From NCBI GenBank assembly GCA_026874595.1, contig CM049307.1, positions 42,666,362 to 42,730,361 on the forward strand: a DNA stretch of 64,000 bases, given 5' to 3'. Source of the stretch: Sipunculus nudus (taxonomy: Eukaryota; Annelida; Sipuncula; Golfingiida; Sipunculidae). How positions within the stretch are numbered: the first letter of the stretch is position 1; the number at the start of each line of letters is the position of its first letter. A model generated the notes under the pieces. That model ran no database searches. It saw only the letters and a program-made list of their open reading frames with translations, and was not told where the DNA came from. Positions 10,877-22,779 of this stretch are shown piece by piece. The position numbers and the translations under genes were made by a program.

Positions 10877-13065
10877 AGAAACGATATCTGGCAGAAGGGT
10901 AAGTCCACTGAGGATTTTTAAAGATCGGCTTGGGAATAAATTCTGCAACATAATCTGATATAGTAATTGCGCACGTCTGAATGTTCCGGATATGGCTATG
11001 TTCGCCCATATCAGCTGCCAAATTTAAACATGAAAACAGTGAAAAGGATGTGGTGGATGGCCATTATATTAAACGAACTGACATATCTAGAAATGAAAGG
11101 ATGTATACCATGGAACTAGAAATTTTGTATTAGCGGTCACCATATTACAGATACAATCAGCTAATAATAAAGATTGATGTCCTTTTAAAGAAAGTTGTGC
11201 CATTTTCCAGAAAGCACGTACATCATGTAATGTCATGCTGGAAGTGTGTATGGAAATAGCGTAGAAAAAATGAGCCATATTTTTATCAATAGACAAAATT
11301 AATATTATAAAATCATCTATAATGAGGTTGGTGGTAAAAATGTACTTCTTTAACCCCATTTTCCTAAATAAAAATCGGAAGCACCGGCTGACACTGTTTA
11401 AATCATTACTTGACATGTCTGATTCTTCTTGGGAGGGTGATTTACTGACACTCCCGGTCCACTGGGAATTACTAAGTTATAACTTGAGAGTTAACCCGGG
11501 ACTTGGATGTCGGACACATCAGAGGACTAATAAACGGTCCGTATACACCAGAGATTACCAGTGCTGATTGTGATAAAGACCCCGGGTTGTGAATGGGTTT
11601 TACGTTCACCTTTTACTACTCTCACTTACTCTCTGCCAACTAAACTAGTACACTTGTGTCTCCTATATCTAAGCAGCTTTCGTAATCCATAAATGGAAAC
11701 CGAAACTGTTGCTTTTTATTGGAGGGTCAAAAACGCTGGGTTAAGCAGACATTTCAATTGTACCTGTCCGTGAAGCCAAGCTTGGTCGCTTCTAATGTAC
11801 TTGTGGGGCCCCAGTGAGATTTGGACGAGATTTACTGCCTTCGCGGTGCATTATGGGATCTCAAAAATGCCGAAATCAATGGATTACATTCAACATCCGC
11901 TCTTTTTCTTCTCAGCTTTTATAAATGATTGGACATTGACGATCTTTGATATTTTCTCTGTTGTTTCTTCATTATGGTTTTTTTCCTATTATGTTTCACT
12001 GAAGTTTTAATGTTAATCTGATTTAGAGAGCTTACTTATGATAACATATTCTCTGTGGTCGACAAGAAGCATGGTCGCATATTATCGCAAGCTCATGTTT
12101 TTTTAATTGTTATTTTTTGTTAATACATGTACATATGATTTTCAACTTAATAAAGTTAAAACGATTTTCTTTATGTACACCTTCTGGATTTTATTCTTTC
12201 AAGTTCAAAATATCTCAACAGCCGTTGCAGCTGTCATCATTTAATAAAGCAGAATTATGGATCATGTGATGATCATGTGATGATATGCAAATCAATAAAC
12301 TTTTAGTAGCGCCGAATCATGTTGATCGAATTTTTTTCTGACATATCATTAAAATTTTACATTTATATCATAGTTGACAAATATGTAGTGGAAGGAACAA
12401 AATAAGTATGAATTGAAATTTATTCAAAATGGCATCTTCAATGATTGATTAAACATTATTAAGTCGCAACATTTGACAACTTGACTTGTTTGCATACACG
12501 ATATATAATGTCTTTCACCAAATATCACAGAAAATCTGAGAATATTTTAAACACGTTTTTCCTAAATAAGCCAGAAAAGATCTTTTGTCGATTTCTAAAA
12601 TTATATTTTTAATCTCACTCGATTATTTCATGAAGTCTGCTATCTTGGTGTACCTCTTGAGTGGTAATTAAGTCAAAATGACACCTAGTAACACCTTATC
12701 AGCATAGTCAGTGAAGCCTGACATTTCTTGTAAAGAATTTGCTCAAAACTTGTTAGGCCCTTACCTTGTCATCGGTAAGTATTTCAGTATATAAGTTAAA
12801 TGAATTCTAGCAGGATTTTTTGTTCCCCGGGCTGTAATTTTACCGATGTTTTTAGGGACTCTGACTTTGGAAACAGCATGTGGGCAATTGGCGATCTGTT
12901 TGACTAAATTTGAAATGTAGTCATTAATAAATCTAATCAATGAACTCTAATCACGTTCAGTTCGCGATTGATTCTAATTCTCTTGCTCAGAAATTCGTGC
13001 AAGAAAATTAACTTGAATTAAGACGATATTGAATGTGTCATATCAAACAAATTGAATTGGTTTTC
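10877..13065. other. Intergenic, no gene recognised
   Basis: AT-rich sequence with no recognisable exon, RNA or repeat boundary. Confidence 0.4.
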
Positions 13066-13336
13066 TTAATAGAAATCTTGGCACAGGAGCAACATTTCAT
13101 TGGACTGATGATAAGCCCGCAGATTTCTATCCGAAGTTAATGTCAAATATGAAATCTTGGCGGATGTAGATGCTTCCTGAGTGCCCTCTGACCTTTGGAT
13201 AAGATTCTGCAAAACCCCAACTCGAGACGGCCGTGAACTATCTTGGCAATCCCTCATGCACGTCTCATAAAAATTGGTTCCTTTTAATGCACAAGAGAAC
13301 GCCATCTGGTGGCATCTTACACAACTTAGTACAACG
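13066..13336 (-). CDS. Candidate exon, cysteine-rich PAN/apple-like
   Basis: A splice acceptor (atattttatcacag) precedes an open frame on the - strand that starts at 13336 with one base of a split codon and reads VVLSCVRCHQMAFSC then ALKGTNFYETCMRDC. The spacing of its five cysteines with a central NFY resembles PAN/apple modules, which mollusc secreted proteins use in large numbers to bind glycans or proteins. The frame stays open to a stop at 13066-13068. The later part (after about residue 60) is low in cysteine and may be intron if an earlier donor is used. No partner exon was found. The family call is weak and rests on cysteine spacing only. Confidence 0.25.
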
Positions 13337-14118
13337 CTGTGATAAAATATTGGTTTGTCAGGTGACTTTATTACAAATATTATTGTTTCAGTTGTTTTAA
13401 AGTACTTTCCAATATCAGAGGACGAAATGATAATAGCATTGCTCATATCTGTCTCGGCGTATACAAAATGTAAACTGGGCATCACCAAATATCGAAGGAC
13501 AGTTAATTCTCAAACATATTTTCTAGTAACTTAAAGACATAGCTGTCATGGAAACATGGATGTATTATAAGGAATGGGAATTTTAATTGCATTTTAGAAT
13601 ATTTTAATCACAGTGGTTTTGGTCGGAAAGTTTAAAATGGAGGAAATGCTAAAAACCCCGCTTTCCTTTAATATTCTGTGATTACAAACTTGCAACAGCT
13701 GTTACAGGATATGACAAGGACTATAAATATTGTACAGGACTACGGGTCTAAATCTGCTAAGAAGGCCATACAGACGGGAAGGGCCAGCTTCAGTTTCAGG
13801 AAAAGGGGTGCATTTCCTGACAACCAATGATGTTCCGTTCACGTGTATAAATCTGAAAATTTAACCTGCATTTAACTCTTAACCCAGTCGTCCAGGGAGG
13901 AATGTTACAGATTAGCTGCGCTACGGTTCTATGGAGACTTATATCAAGCTTGCCATAACGCTTGTCACTGTAAGTTAAGTAAAAGAGCTCACTGTCCGGT
14001 AATCCCACCGTATAGTTTGGTACTGTTGTAAACATAGATGATGTTATGATAAGTATCAGTTGGTGGTGGAGTTATGTGCTCCCTGAGGCCAAGGTAGTTA
14101 AGTTGATGTGGTTACAAA

Positions 14119-14373
14119 GCACTGCGACTAGCATGAGTACAACTCTGTTTAAGGTTTATGGGCGTCACCATCTGACCCAAGCTATCCAACGCCACTTCTG
14201 CATACACCTGCGATCGGTAAAAATGTAGAGAAGAGGGTAATGCACTCAGTTCAAATGTTGCATTAGAGTTGTGTCAATTCAAATTATATAAACATGGTTT
14301 CTTTTTTGTGGTGTTTTTGGTGGTAAGGACTTCACGCAATAAGTAATATTTTGTATGTACCCGTGCGCATGTG

Positions 14374-14420
<47 letters not shown>

Positions 14421-14520
14421 ATGTTCCTTTGAAATTTGGCAAATTTAGGTTTTAAAGTTTGACAGCCGAGACAAGTATCCCGGCGGCCGTCCCACGATGC
14501 CAGGAAGAGATTCAATTCGA
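14119..14520. mobile_element. Core-repeat element, short copy
   Basis: It aligns with both flanks of the element at 9341-10876 in the same orientation, but the 278-base tandem core, the GGC run and the hairpin are missing. A (TA)n tract (14375-14418) lies within its right flank. The right flank keeps gtttgacag, ccggc(g)gccgtcccac and aagaga(t/c)tc. The pair shows that the core is expandable and that the flanks define the family. Confidence 0.55.
14375..14418. repeat. (TA)n microsatellite
   Basis: Uninterrupted TA dinucleotides inside the short core-repeat element. Confidence 0.9.
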
Positions 14521-17441
14521 GGACCTTTGGTGAAAGGGTGGTGGTTATAGTTGTAGAATCACCCCTGGTTGCAGTAAGAAAATTAAACACTGATATGGGG
14601 GCGGGCAACTAAATAATGGGACCTTCCTTGAACAAACACACACATTCACCCAGAACTGTGCATATTTCAAAAGCAAATCTTCTGCATGCTTCAAGGAATG
14701 TCGCTTTATTGGTACATCATCTACTGTCTTATAACAAGCATAAAAAGAGCTTCTGTTGCGTATCTGAACGACATCACTTTGGCACACACAAAACGACACA
14801 CTCAAACATAGGCTGGTGTGACGTGTAGTTTGCCCCTGTGCACATTCACGCCAATATATACATTTTATTATGTGCACAGGGGTAAACAACACAACTCACC
14901 TTCACATATTCAATTTGATATAATACTCTAGTTGTACATAAATTAGAGGTAGGCAGTAGTTAACAACCCCTTCGTTCCTGGTAGCGTCTGAATCAAACTG
15001 GTACCCATACATTTATCTCGGGCTGCATATTTTAACTGTGCGTAATGGTCCAATCTTGGAGTTGCGTTGAGGGCTTATATTGGTGGTACATTGGCTATAA
15101 TACAACATATAAAAAGATAAAGAATTCTCAACATGTTTCACCGAAACAGCGACCCAAGTCCATCGAAGTGATTCTGGTGATAAAAGATCGAGTGGAAACA
15201 GTTAGAAAATAAGCTTGTTTCACTGTTGAAAGCAGTCCGGTTAAAACGAGTGGAGGAGTTAGCCACTGGATACCCTTTAGTCAAAATTATTCAAACCCCT
15301 TTGGTTAATTTATAATGACAAATCGTGTCTTTTTGTACTGATACGGAACACTAGGTCTTCTGGCGCTTGAACGCGTGTATATATTCCTTTGAGAACATAC
15401 TGAAATAAGTAAAGGGGAAGTAAAATGAAAATGTGCAAAAATTTTAAAACATAATGTTGCAATTGTTGTGAAATAGTATGTTAACACTAAAATGCTTTTA
15501 ATGTTCAGGAAAAAAGAAGAGAAAAAAAAAGAATAAATAAAAGAGGGGTCTGGTTTGTTCAGTTTCTGCTCTCTCAAAGTGTATCCAACTAAGTGTACTC
15601 ATATGCTAAAGCTGCAGGTTTTTTTTTTTGTTAGTGTAAGAGAAAAACGAATTCGAGTCTTGAGTGACAAAATGTTAATGATGCCCTGAGGGCATCCTAC
15701 AATTCACATCTTTTCTGTTCTGAACGAAGCTCCTTCGGGCATTTATAGTAGAGATACAGTGGCCAGCAACAACGACAGGTTTACATCTGCAGGTTTTCTA
15801 CGGCCCCATTGGCCAAAAACAATCATCTCCTCTCCCTATAAGCAGCATAAGCATTTATGAGTTTCAGCGAAAATTGTCAGCGATGAAAGTATTTTTAAAC
15901 ATTACACAAAGAAAAACATGAACTGATAGTTAACATGTTTTTGCGAGGCCAGTCCAAGCTTTGAATGACCTAAGTATGTGGTGTGATTTGCTGCTTTACT
16001 CTCTTATCCGATTATTTTCATCATTATTGAGTAAAACGTTATTAATTCCTATCTTGTTTTGCCTTATGAATTTAACTGCTCCTAAATGAAAAATTATTAG
16101 TCTTTTTTTATAAACATCAAAAAGAATGTTTCAGTTTCATACTCCTTTTTATGATAAATACTAAGAATTTCAGTGCTCTGTACAGTGAATAGTTAAGACT
16201 GGTAACCAGCACTATTTGAGCCAGACCTGGTAGGGCGTGCGCACAGACAAGGAGATCCAGATGACAGAGCGCCGCGCCGTGTAAAATGACAGAAACTAAA
16301 GTAGGCAAATAAAGTTCAGAGCAAATTAGAGTCAGTGTTGGAGAAGACCAACCAGATGTGAAACTGGCATATAATATTATAAACTGTTTGCAAAGAGATA
16401 TTATGGGACCACGTGCAGCCCTGGTTACCAGTCCGAGCAGCAGGACACAACGCCCCCTTGGCGAAAAAGAAGTTTCGTAGTCTCAAAAAGCTGACAAGGA
16501 TCTTGAATACATTGGCAAAAAGCTCTAGATACTGAATGTGATGCATTTTGTAGAAGGTGTTTACACCAAGCACACGGGGCCTCAGACAAGGGCACTGTAA
16601 AAGACATACCGAAGTAAGTCCAAAAAGGGAAAAATCCCATGATCCTGGACTGCAAAACCCTAGCTCTAATATATCTTGCCAATTCCTTTTAGAAAGCCCA
16701 TATAATACAAGCATACCAAGTTCATATATAAATATACTTGACAATTATATATATATATGCTTATATATGTATATGCTATAAATATACCTATATATGCATA
16801 TGTATAAAGTTTATATACATACTTCACCTTCTGTGTGACTAGAATAACGCGATGTGTTATAAATAAATTAAACATTTGTACAACGTTTGCCTCCAAAGTG
16901 TGAACGTTTGGGCGTCACCTGGTGTATCAACATAACTGTAACTTCATGTGGATGTAATATACATCCGACAACGTCAGCCAAACGGCAAACCAGTGGTGCA
17001 TAGCGGGAGGGCTAACCGTACTAATTATACAAAATTGCACATGACATCGATGAAATAAATAAGAGCGGTATAGTCTTGACGACTCGGGGCTACACCCTTA
17101 CTGTGTACATCTGAAGTTACCATCGGCAAGATAACCTCCTTCCCTGGCGTCCTTCTGTGGCGGGACCATCTTTGCTGCAGGATTGTTTTGTATACTTTAT
17201 AACATTTTGCTGTGAGACATGAGATTCGTCCTGCTAAGCAGTATAAAACAATATCATTCATGAATGCTGCATCATGCAAACTTTCAAGGTAAGTTAACAT
17301 CGCTGCAAGGTCAGGCAGCTCTGACAAGGCCACGATTATCACCCGGTTTTGACAATTTATACATATATATTTTTATCACCATGGCTTTGGCAGACATGTC
17401 TGACCCCAGCAAGGTTCAACTTCCCCTTTACAGGCGTGTGT
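14521..17441. other. 3' flank of NDNF, no gene recognised
   Basis: No domain was recognised in the short open frames. It probably contains the NDNF 3' UTR on the - strand, but I found no convincing - strand AATAAA close to the stop. An AT-rich stretch of short TATATA runs lies at 16720-16830. Confidence 0.4.
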
Positions 17442-18745
17442 TTAACACCTTCTTGTCCGTACCAACACTGGTTGGTAGGACAACACCTCCCCTCGCAACT
17501 TTCTCACAAAGACATCTAATACATATTCGGTATCAGGGGACAACCCTCGTATCGTCTCAGTCATGACCGCCCGTCTTTTGCTTCTGGCTCTGAAAAACCG
17601 GCAAGACACCTTACCGGTTTTCCTTCGCGTGGGACACCTGTTTTGGAAGGAGCTTGGGAGACCCCGGTCCCCTCTTGGTCTTTTGTACAAACAGTAGCGC
17701 TGGCGTTTACTTGTGCCCAGCCATGCAACAGTCACAGAGTTGCACGTACTTAAGTTCTTAAATACTTTTATGCGCGTGTCCTTTGGTAGTGTTGGATAAG
17801 GGTATTTGTGAGTGTTTGTGGACACGGAAATGCGGAAGGACGTGCTCTTCCGCTTAGCGGCTATGACCTTCACAGAGTACACACCACGTGTAGGGTGACG
17901 AAGAACAATATTCCTCATGTTGCGAGCACGCGCTCTCTTCACAAGTCTGCCATTTTTGTATATAGCCACTTTGACGTCACCATAGCATAACTGCAATGTG
18001 AACGTTAACTCTTTAGTGTCGTTTCTAAGCACATAACGAAATAATTTAACGCTAGCAGATGGTTTCATGTAAGTAACAACTACTTTCCCCTCCTTAAGTG
18101 CCACTTCCTTCCTTTTCCAGTTGTATTTCTCACTGGTGCCGTTGTAGGCAATAGAACGATTGTTTGATTTGTCAACTGCGAACACATCTATATAATATGT
18201 TTCTCCCCATCGCGTGTCGGAAAACATATAGTGAGTCTTGGTTCCAACGCATTTATACAAAAGATTAGACATTGCTTGTAAGGGGTGTCTCTCTTGTTTT
18301 CTCTCCTTAAAACCAAACCCTGCGTAGGGCGGGAGAGTTGGAGCAATGTCACCATACTTGTTTTCCAACGCTGCACAGCGTGAATGGAAGTTCTGTTTGT
18401 TGTTCACAGATATACAGTACTCAATTCTCTTCTCGTTACGGACATCACTGGGTGATGGCTTCCACGCAAAGTGGATCCCTTCTTTATCCGTCGACATGAC
18501 GTGGACACTAGGATCATCAGGAAGTTCAGGAATAGGCTGATCGATATTCGGGGTTCTTGTCGCGTATATTTTGACAGTCGAGTCATGGTCCAGTGCCCTT
18601 AAGACCACGGAATATGCCCCTGAAGTGGAGCTATCTGTGGTAAACGTCTCTGGTTGGTCTCCCTCAAACCAAGCCAATTCTTGTACCTTGATGCCCCCTC
18701 GCCCGCCTGATTTTCTTCTCCTAGGTGTTGCTTCTTCTCGTCTCA
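17442..18745 (-). CDS. NDNF: NDNF coding exon 3 (last coding exon)
   Basis: It starts after acceptor tatcttccag and runs to a TAA at 17444-17442. It carries most of the protein, including both fibronectin-III-like regions. It opens with a basic tract (RREEATPRRRKSGGRGG) that the vertebrate protein lacks in this form. The vertebrate gene also has one large last coding exon. Confidence 0.9.
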
Positions 18746-21700
18746 CTGGAAGATACGAGGGTTATATTTTTAAGGTACATTACTTGGAAAAACTTACAAA
18801 AGTAATTAAACACTTTCATGATCCATAGCAATGTGTTAGTTAACATCTGGTAAGGCCCCTGTAAAACCTGGCATCACAAATTTTGAAGGTTTTTTTTTAA
18901 TGCATGATATTGTTTTCAGCAATCAAATCTAAATGAATTTGAGGGTATGTAATCTTGACTTGTCAAAAATGATATTGTTTCTAATGGATATCCAGCCATT
19001 GCAAAGATCATTGTGCGTAGAACGTTTCGTGATGGTTCTGCTACACAATGCCAACATTTAAAAACACAGACGAGAGAGAGAGAGAGGGATAGAGGGCTCG
19101 GAGAACTGTCAGCTATTTTTTTCTGTTTTCGACAGAATATTCGACTGCCAAAACTACCATACTACATGCTTTAAAACTTTGAATTAAAGACCGAATTTTC
19201 AGCAAATCTTTGTTAAAGGTAAAGCTTTTCCAGCTCAGAAAAAAAAACATAGATAAGGTGGTAAATATATTACCATAAAATATAATATAAACCAACCGGT
19301 TATCTGTTTCTGGCCAATGTTTCTATAAATATTATAAATACATTATAAGGCTGTATGTATAACCTGCCTACTATTTCGCTGAATGCAGGCGGTTTGGTAA
19401 CTTAGAGGGTAATGATTTATTCGTTAAATGGTTACTTGGCCAACAGAAGATGTTCTTACTTTGAAACTTTGAAATCTGACATCCTCTGAGCAAACCGACA
19501 TTGACCATTAAAGCCATCGGAATAAGATATACCTTATATCTTTAAGGCCAAAAGATCAGCTTTGGATTATAGCTTTTTGAAAGAATATGCAAGACACTTC
19601 TATCAATTTTACGCAACAATGCTTTTTTGAAAGTATATGCAAGGAACGCCTATAATTTTTACATATCTTATGGTATATTGACGACATTGCCTTTTTGAAA
19701 GAATATGCAAGGAACCATTTTTCAATAACATGTAGTATATACATTAAAATGAAGTATGGTATACATACATTTTCTACTTTTTCTGCTCTCGTCTGGTAGG
19801 TATGTGAAAGAGACGTTCCATTGCAAAGCGGAGGCACAAGGTGTTACAGTCAAAGAAAAAGGGTTGCCTTCTTCTTCCATTATAAAGAAATACCTGAAAC
19901 AAAAATAACAAATTCAACTCACAGTGCAATGATGTCAGGGTAAACATAAAACTAAAGGCATAGAATACCATCCGTAAATCTTCTCGACTTTCACCTTTCA
20001 GATTATGTGAAAACGACTACTACCATACGAACTATATACGAACATTACGTATATGGAACCTTGAAGCAGCTCAGGAGATAAAGAGATGAATGTATAAAAC
20101 AGGTACAGCTAGTTCCAGATTTCATCCATATATACAACGATGAGGTTGTCACGAAAACAAATATTCATCAAAACACAAGAATATAATGGGAACGCCACCG
20201 CGAGGTCACAGCACAGCTGAGAGATTTTACATTTGGGTATAAAATGTATAGTGACATTAAATGTTGAAATACGAAATCAAAGGGTTTTGTCATATAAGTA
20301 AAGTACTACTCCTTCACTCTGATAAAGGAAAATTATTGCGATGAATGCACAAAGTAACATAACACTAAGTATGATGCTAGTTTGTTCATGTGACACCGGG
20401 ACACGCAATGGTTTATGTTCACAAATATAAGAAAGAATATGGGACGGGCCATGTGACACAAAGTACAAAATGGGTGGAAGATATGAGACAGAGAAACTAA
20501 TTGGATTGAAGACAAAGGCAGTTGGAGCAAAGTAGGCCTTCAGGACTAAAGGAAAGACAAAGGTCTGTAGATAAATTCAGTGGGAAGAAGATGGTTTGAA
20601 GATTATACGAAACGCATTGGTTCGAAGACATGCCGAGGAGGAATAAAATAGCTTGAAGACCGAAAAATGGCAGCACGAAGAATATATATGGTTACATTTC
20701 CGGAGATAAATTTCATTTGGAATCTATAGCCAGTATCAATGAATATAAAAAAGACTGGTGTTTCTTCTATCATATCTGAATGATGTCATGTCAAGACGCA
20801 AGTCATGAAGCCCACACATCTGATACTTTCATCAATTCTTTGAGAGCATTTTCTGATGTTGGGAATTACGCCTACACAATGGAAGTTATATCATGATTTT
20901 TGTTTCTGCAACAAATAAATATGTATTAAATTATCGCAGAGAAAGGAAAATTTTCTTAGCAACCATCCTAAGGGCATTCACCGTGCGCCGCGGCCGTCAA
21001 AATGTCCGCCAGATACTCCGCGATAAAGCTACTTCACAGTACTTCAGAGGAATTAATTTGGATACAAGTATCGTGCTGTGAATGAACATGGAAATCGACG
21101 TCAGCAGTTCGTTCTTCGAGAAGGGTACGGAACAATCGGTCCAAGTCACGATTCGGGATCAATCCCACGCTGGCAAACAACATAGCGGTCCGCCCCCACC
21201 GGCCACGATTAATTACAACGGGGCAGTAATTCCGAGGAATATTGACACAGGCAATCACACGAGGAAATAACTCCCTTCCGGTCATACAGCTTGACCTCCG
21301 CCGTGTCTACTTATTGAACGGCTTCATAATATCGTTAAAAATATATTCGATGTCTACATGAGACGGCATTGTTATCTCCGGCAGTGACGTACTTGAGGCA
21401 CACAGATTATTGCGTCTTCCCGCCAAACTGATATTGGGAATAAAGAAACTAAAGTAATCGGGCTGCTTTTGAGGGTTCGTGGCGGCTATATTTAAACATC
21501 TGCTGCTAGTACAGCTTAAAGTGTTGCTTCATGGAGCCTCAAAGTCTGTTGCGCAGTCAATGCCAATTATATATGAATTCACAATATCGGCTACTCATGA
21601 TGTGAAATGAAAATACTGTCGGTTTAACCGCAGTTCCATCTCTAAGCCAGCAGACGTAAGTGCCTTATTGATCACTGTTTTAAGATATCCCTAGAGACAA

Positions 21701-22726
21701 AAACAGCACGCGCTGTGGAACTCGAGCCGTTTTTCATAATTGTTGAAACTTTCTGTAGCTCTATATTTAACCTTATAGGACTGTAAGTGGGCATGTTCTA
21801 ATCAAAACCCCTCTCCTCTTCTGGACTGCGCTCCGCTTTTCTAATGTCAGATTCTAAATAAAGTAACATTCTCTATCAGAAATGTGTTTGTCATAATGAC
21901 AGCGAATTCACCAGGCTCTCTCTGGAACACGTCATGGTATCGAGGGTCAACTGGACAGGAGGGAATTAACATTTAACATTCAAAGCCGGGCCTGCTGGAG
22001 ACGGAAGTAACACAACATAAGCTATTCCGGGATCGTGCAAATGACGGCTCGGAATAATGGGGAAAATGAATGTAACCCGAGGTCACAACAGAAATAGGAT
22101 AATTCCATAAAAGTAGCAGTCGCCATTAACTAGAACAACCAAGAGCCGTCTGTAGTATATGCCTACTCTGTAGATTGTTAACGTCACAACCTAAACCCAA
22201 CTGTCTTCCAGAAAAATGCCAAATATTGACCTAAAGAAATCCCCCTAACGTTTCCCTACATAGCATGCGATCTTTTTCTCCATCAAACCCCTCAAATGCA
22301 CATTGACATATATAGAAATTGCCAAAGGTATACTGAAAAATAATTTTGACTCGAATGGGAATGATTCAGTGAAAGCTTTACTTAATCTTTACCTTGAGGC
22401 TAAACCGGAAAGGAATTCGGATTTGGTATTCATTAGGTTCCCATCTGCTCTCGCGGGGACAGGAAACCATATACCGGAGTCCCATAGGAGCCACTTGGCG
22501 TAAAAATGCGTCAACCTAAATAAGGGTTTATAGCTACATCACATACATAAAAATAAACAACCTGGATTAGCTCGCAGACACGACAAACTTAAATATAAAT
22601 AACCTTGACTGGCACAAGCTTCAGTTTTGATCTGGGAGACCATTTTACCATATTAATGAAAATAATAAGACACGTGATACTCTGAATCAAATAAATAGAT
22701 TAATAAAGTGGAAATGCTAATAATGC

Positions 22727-22779
<53 letters not shown>

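Noticed and set aside
17442-18746. NDNF exon 3 read as a complete gene starting at GTG 18746
   Set aside because: It lacks a signal peptide, the GTG straddles the splice acceptor, and two upstream exons with matching phases and family similarity exist.
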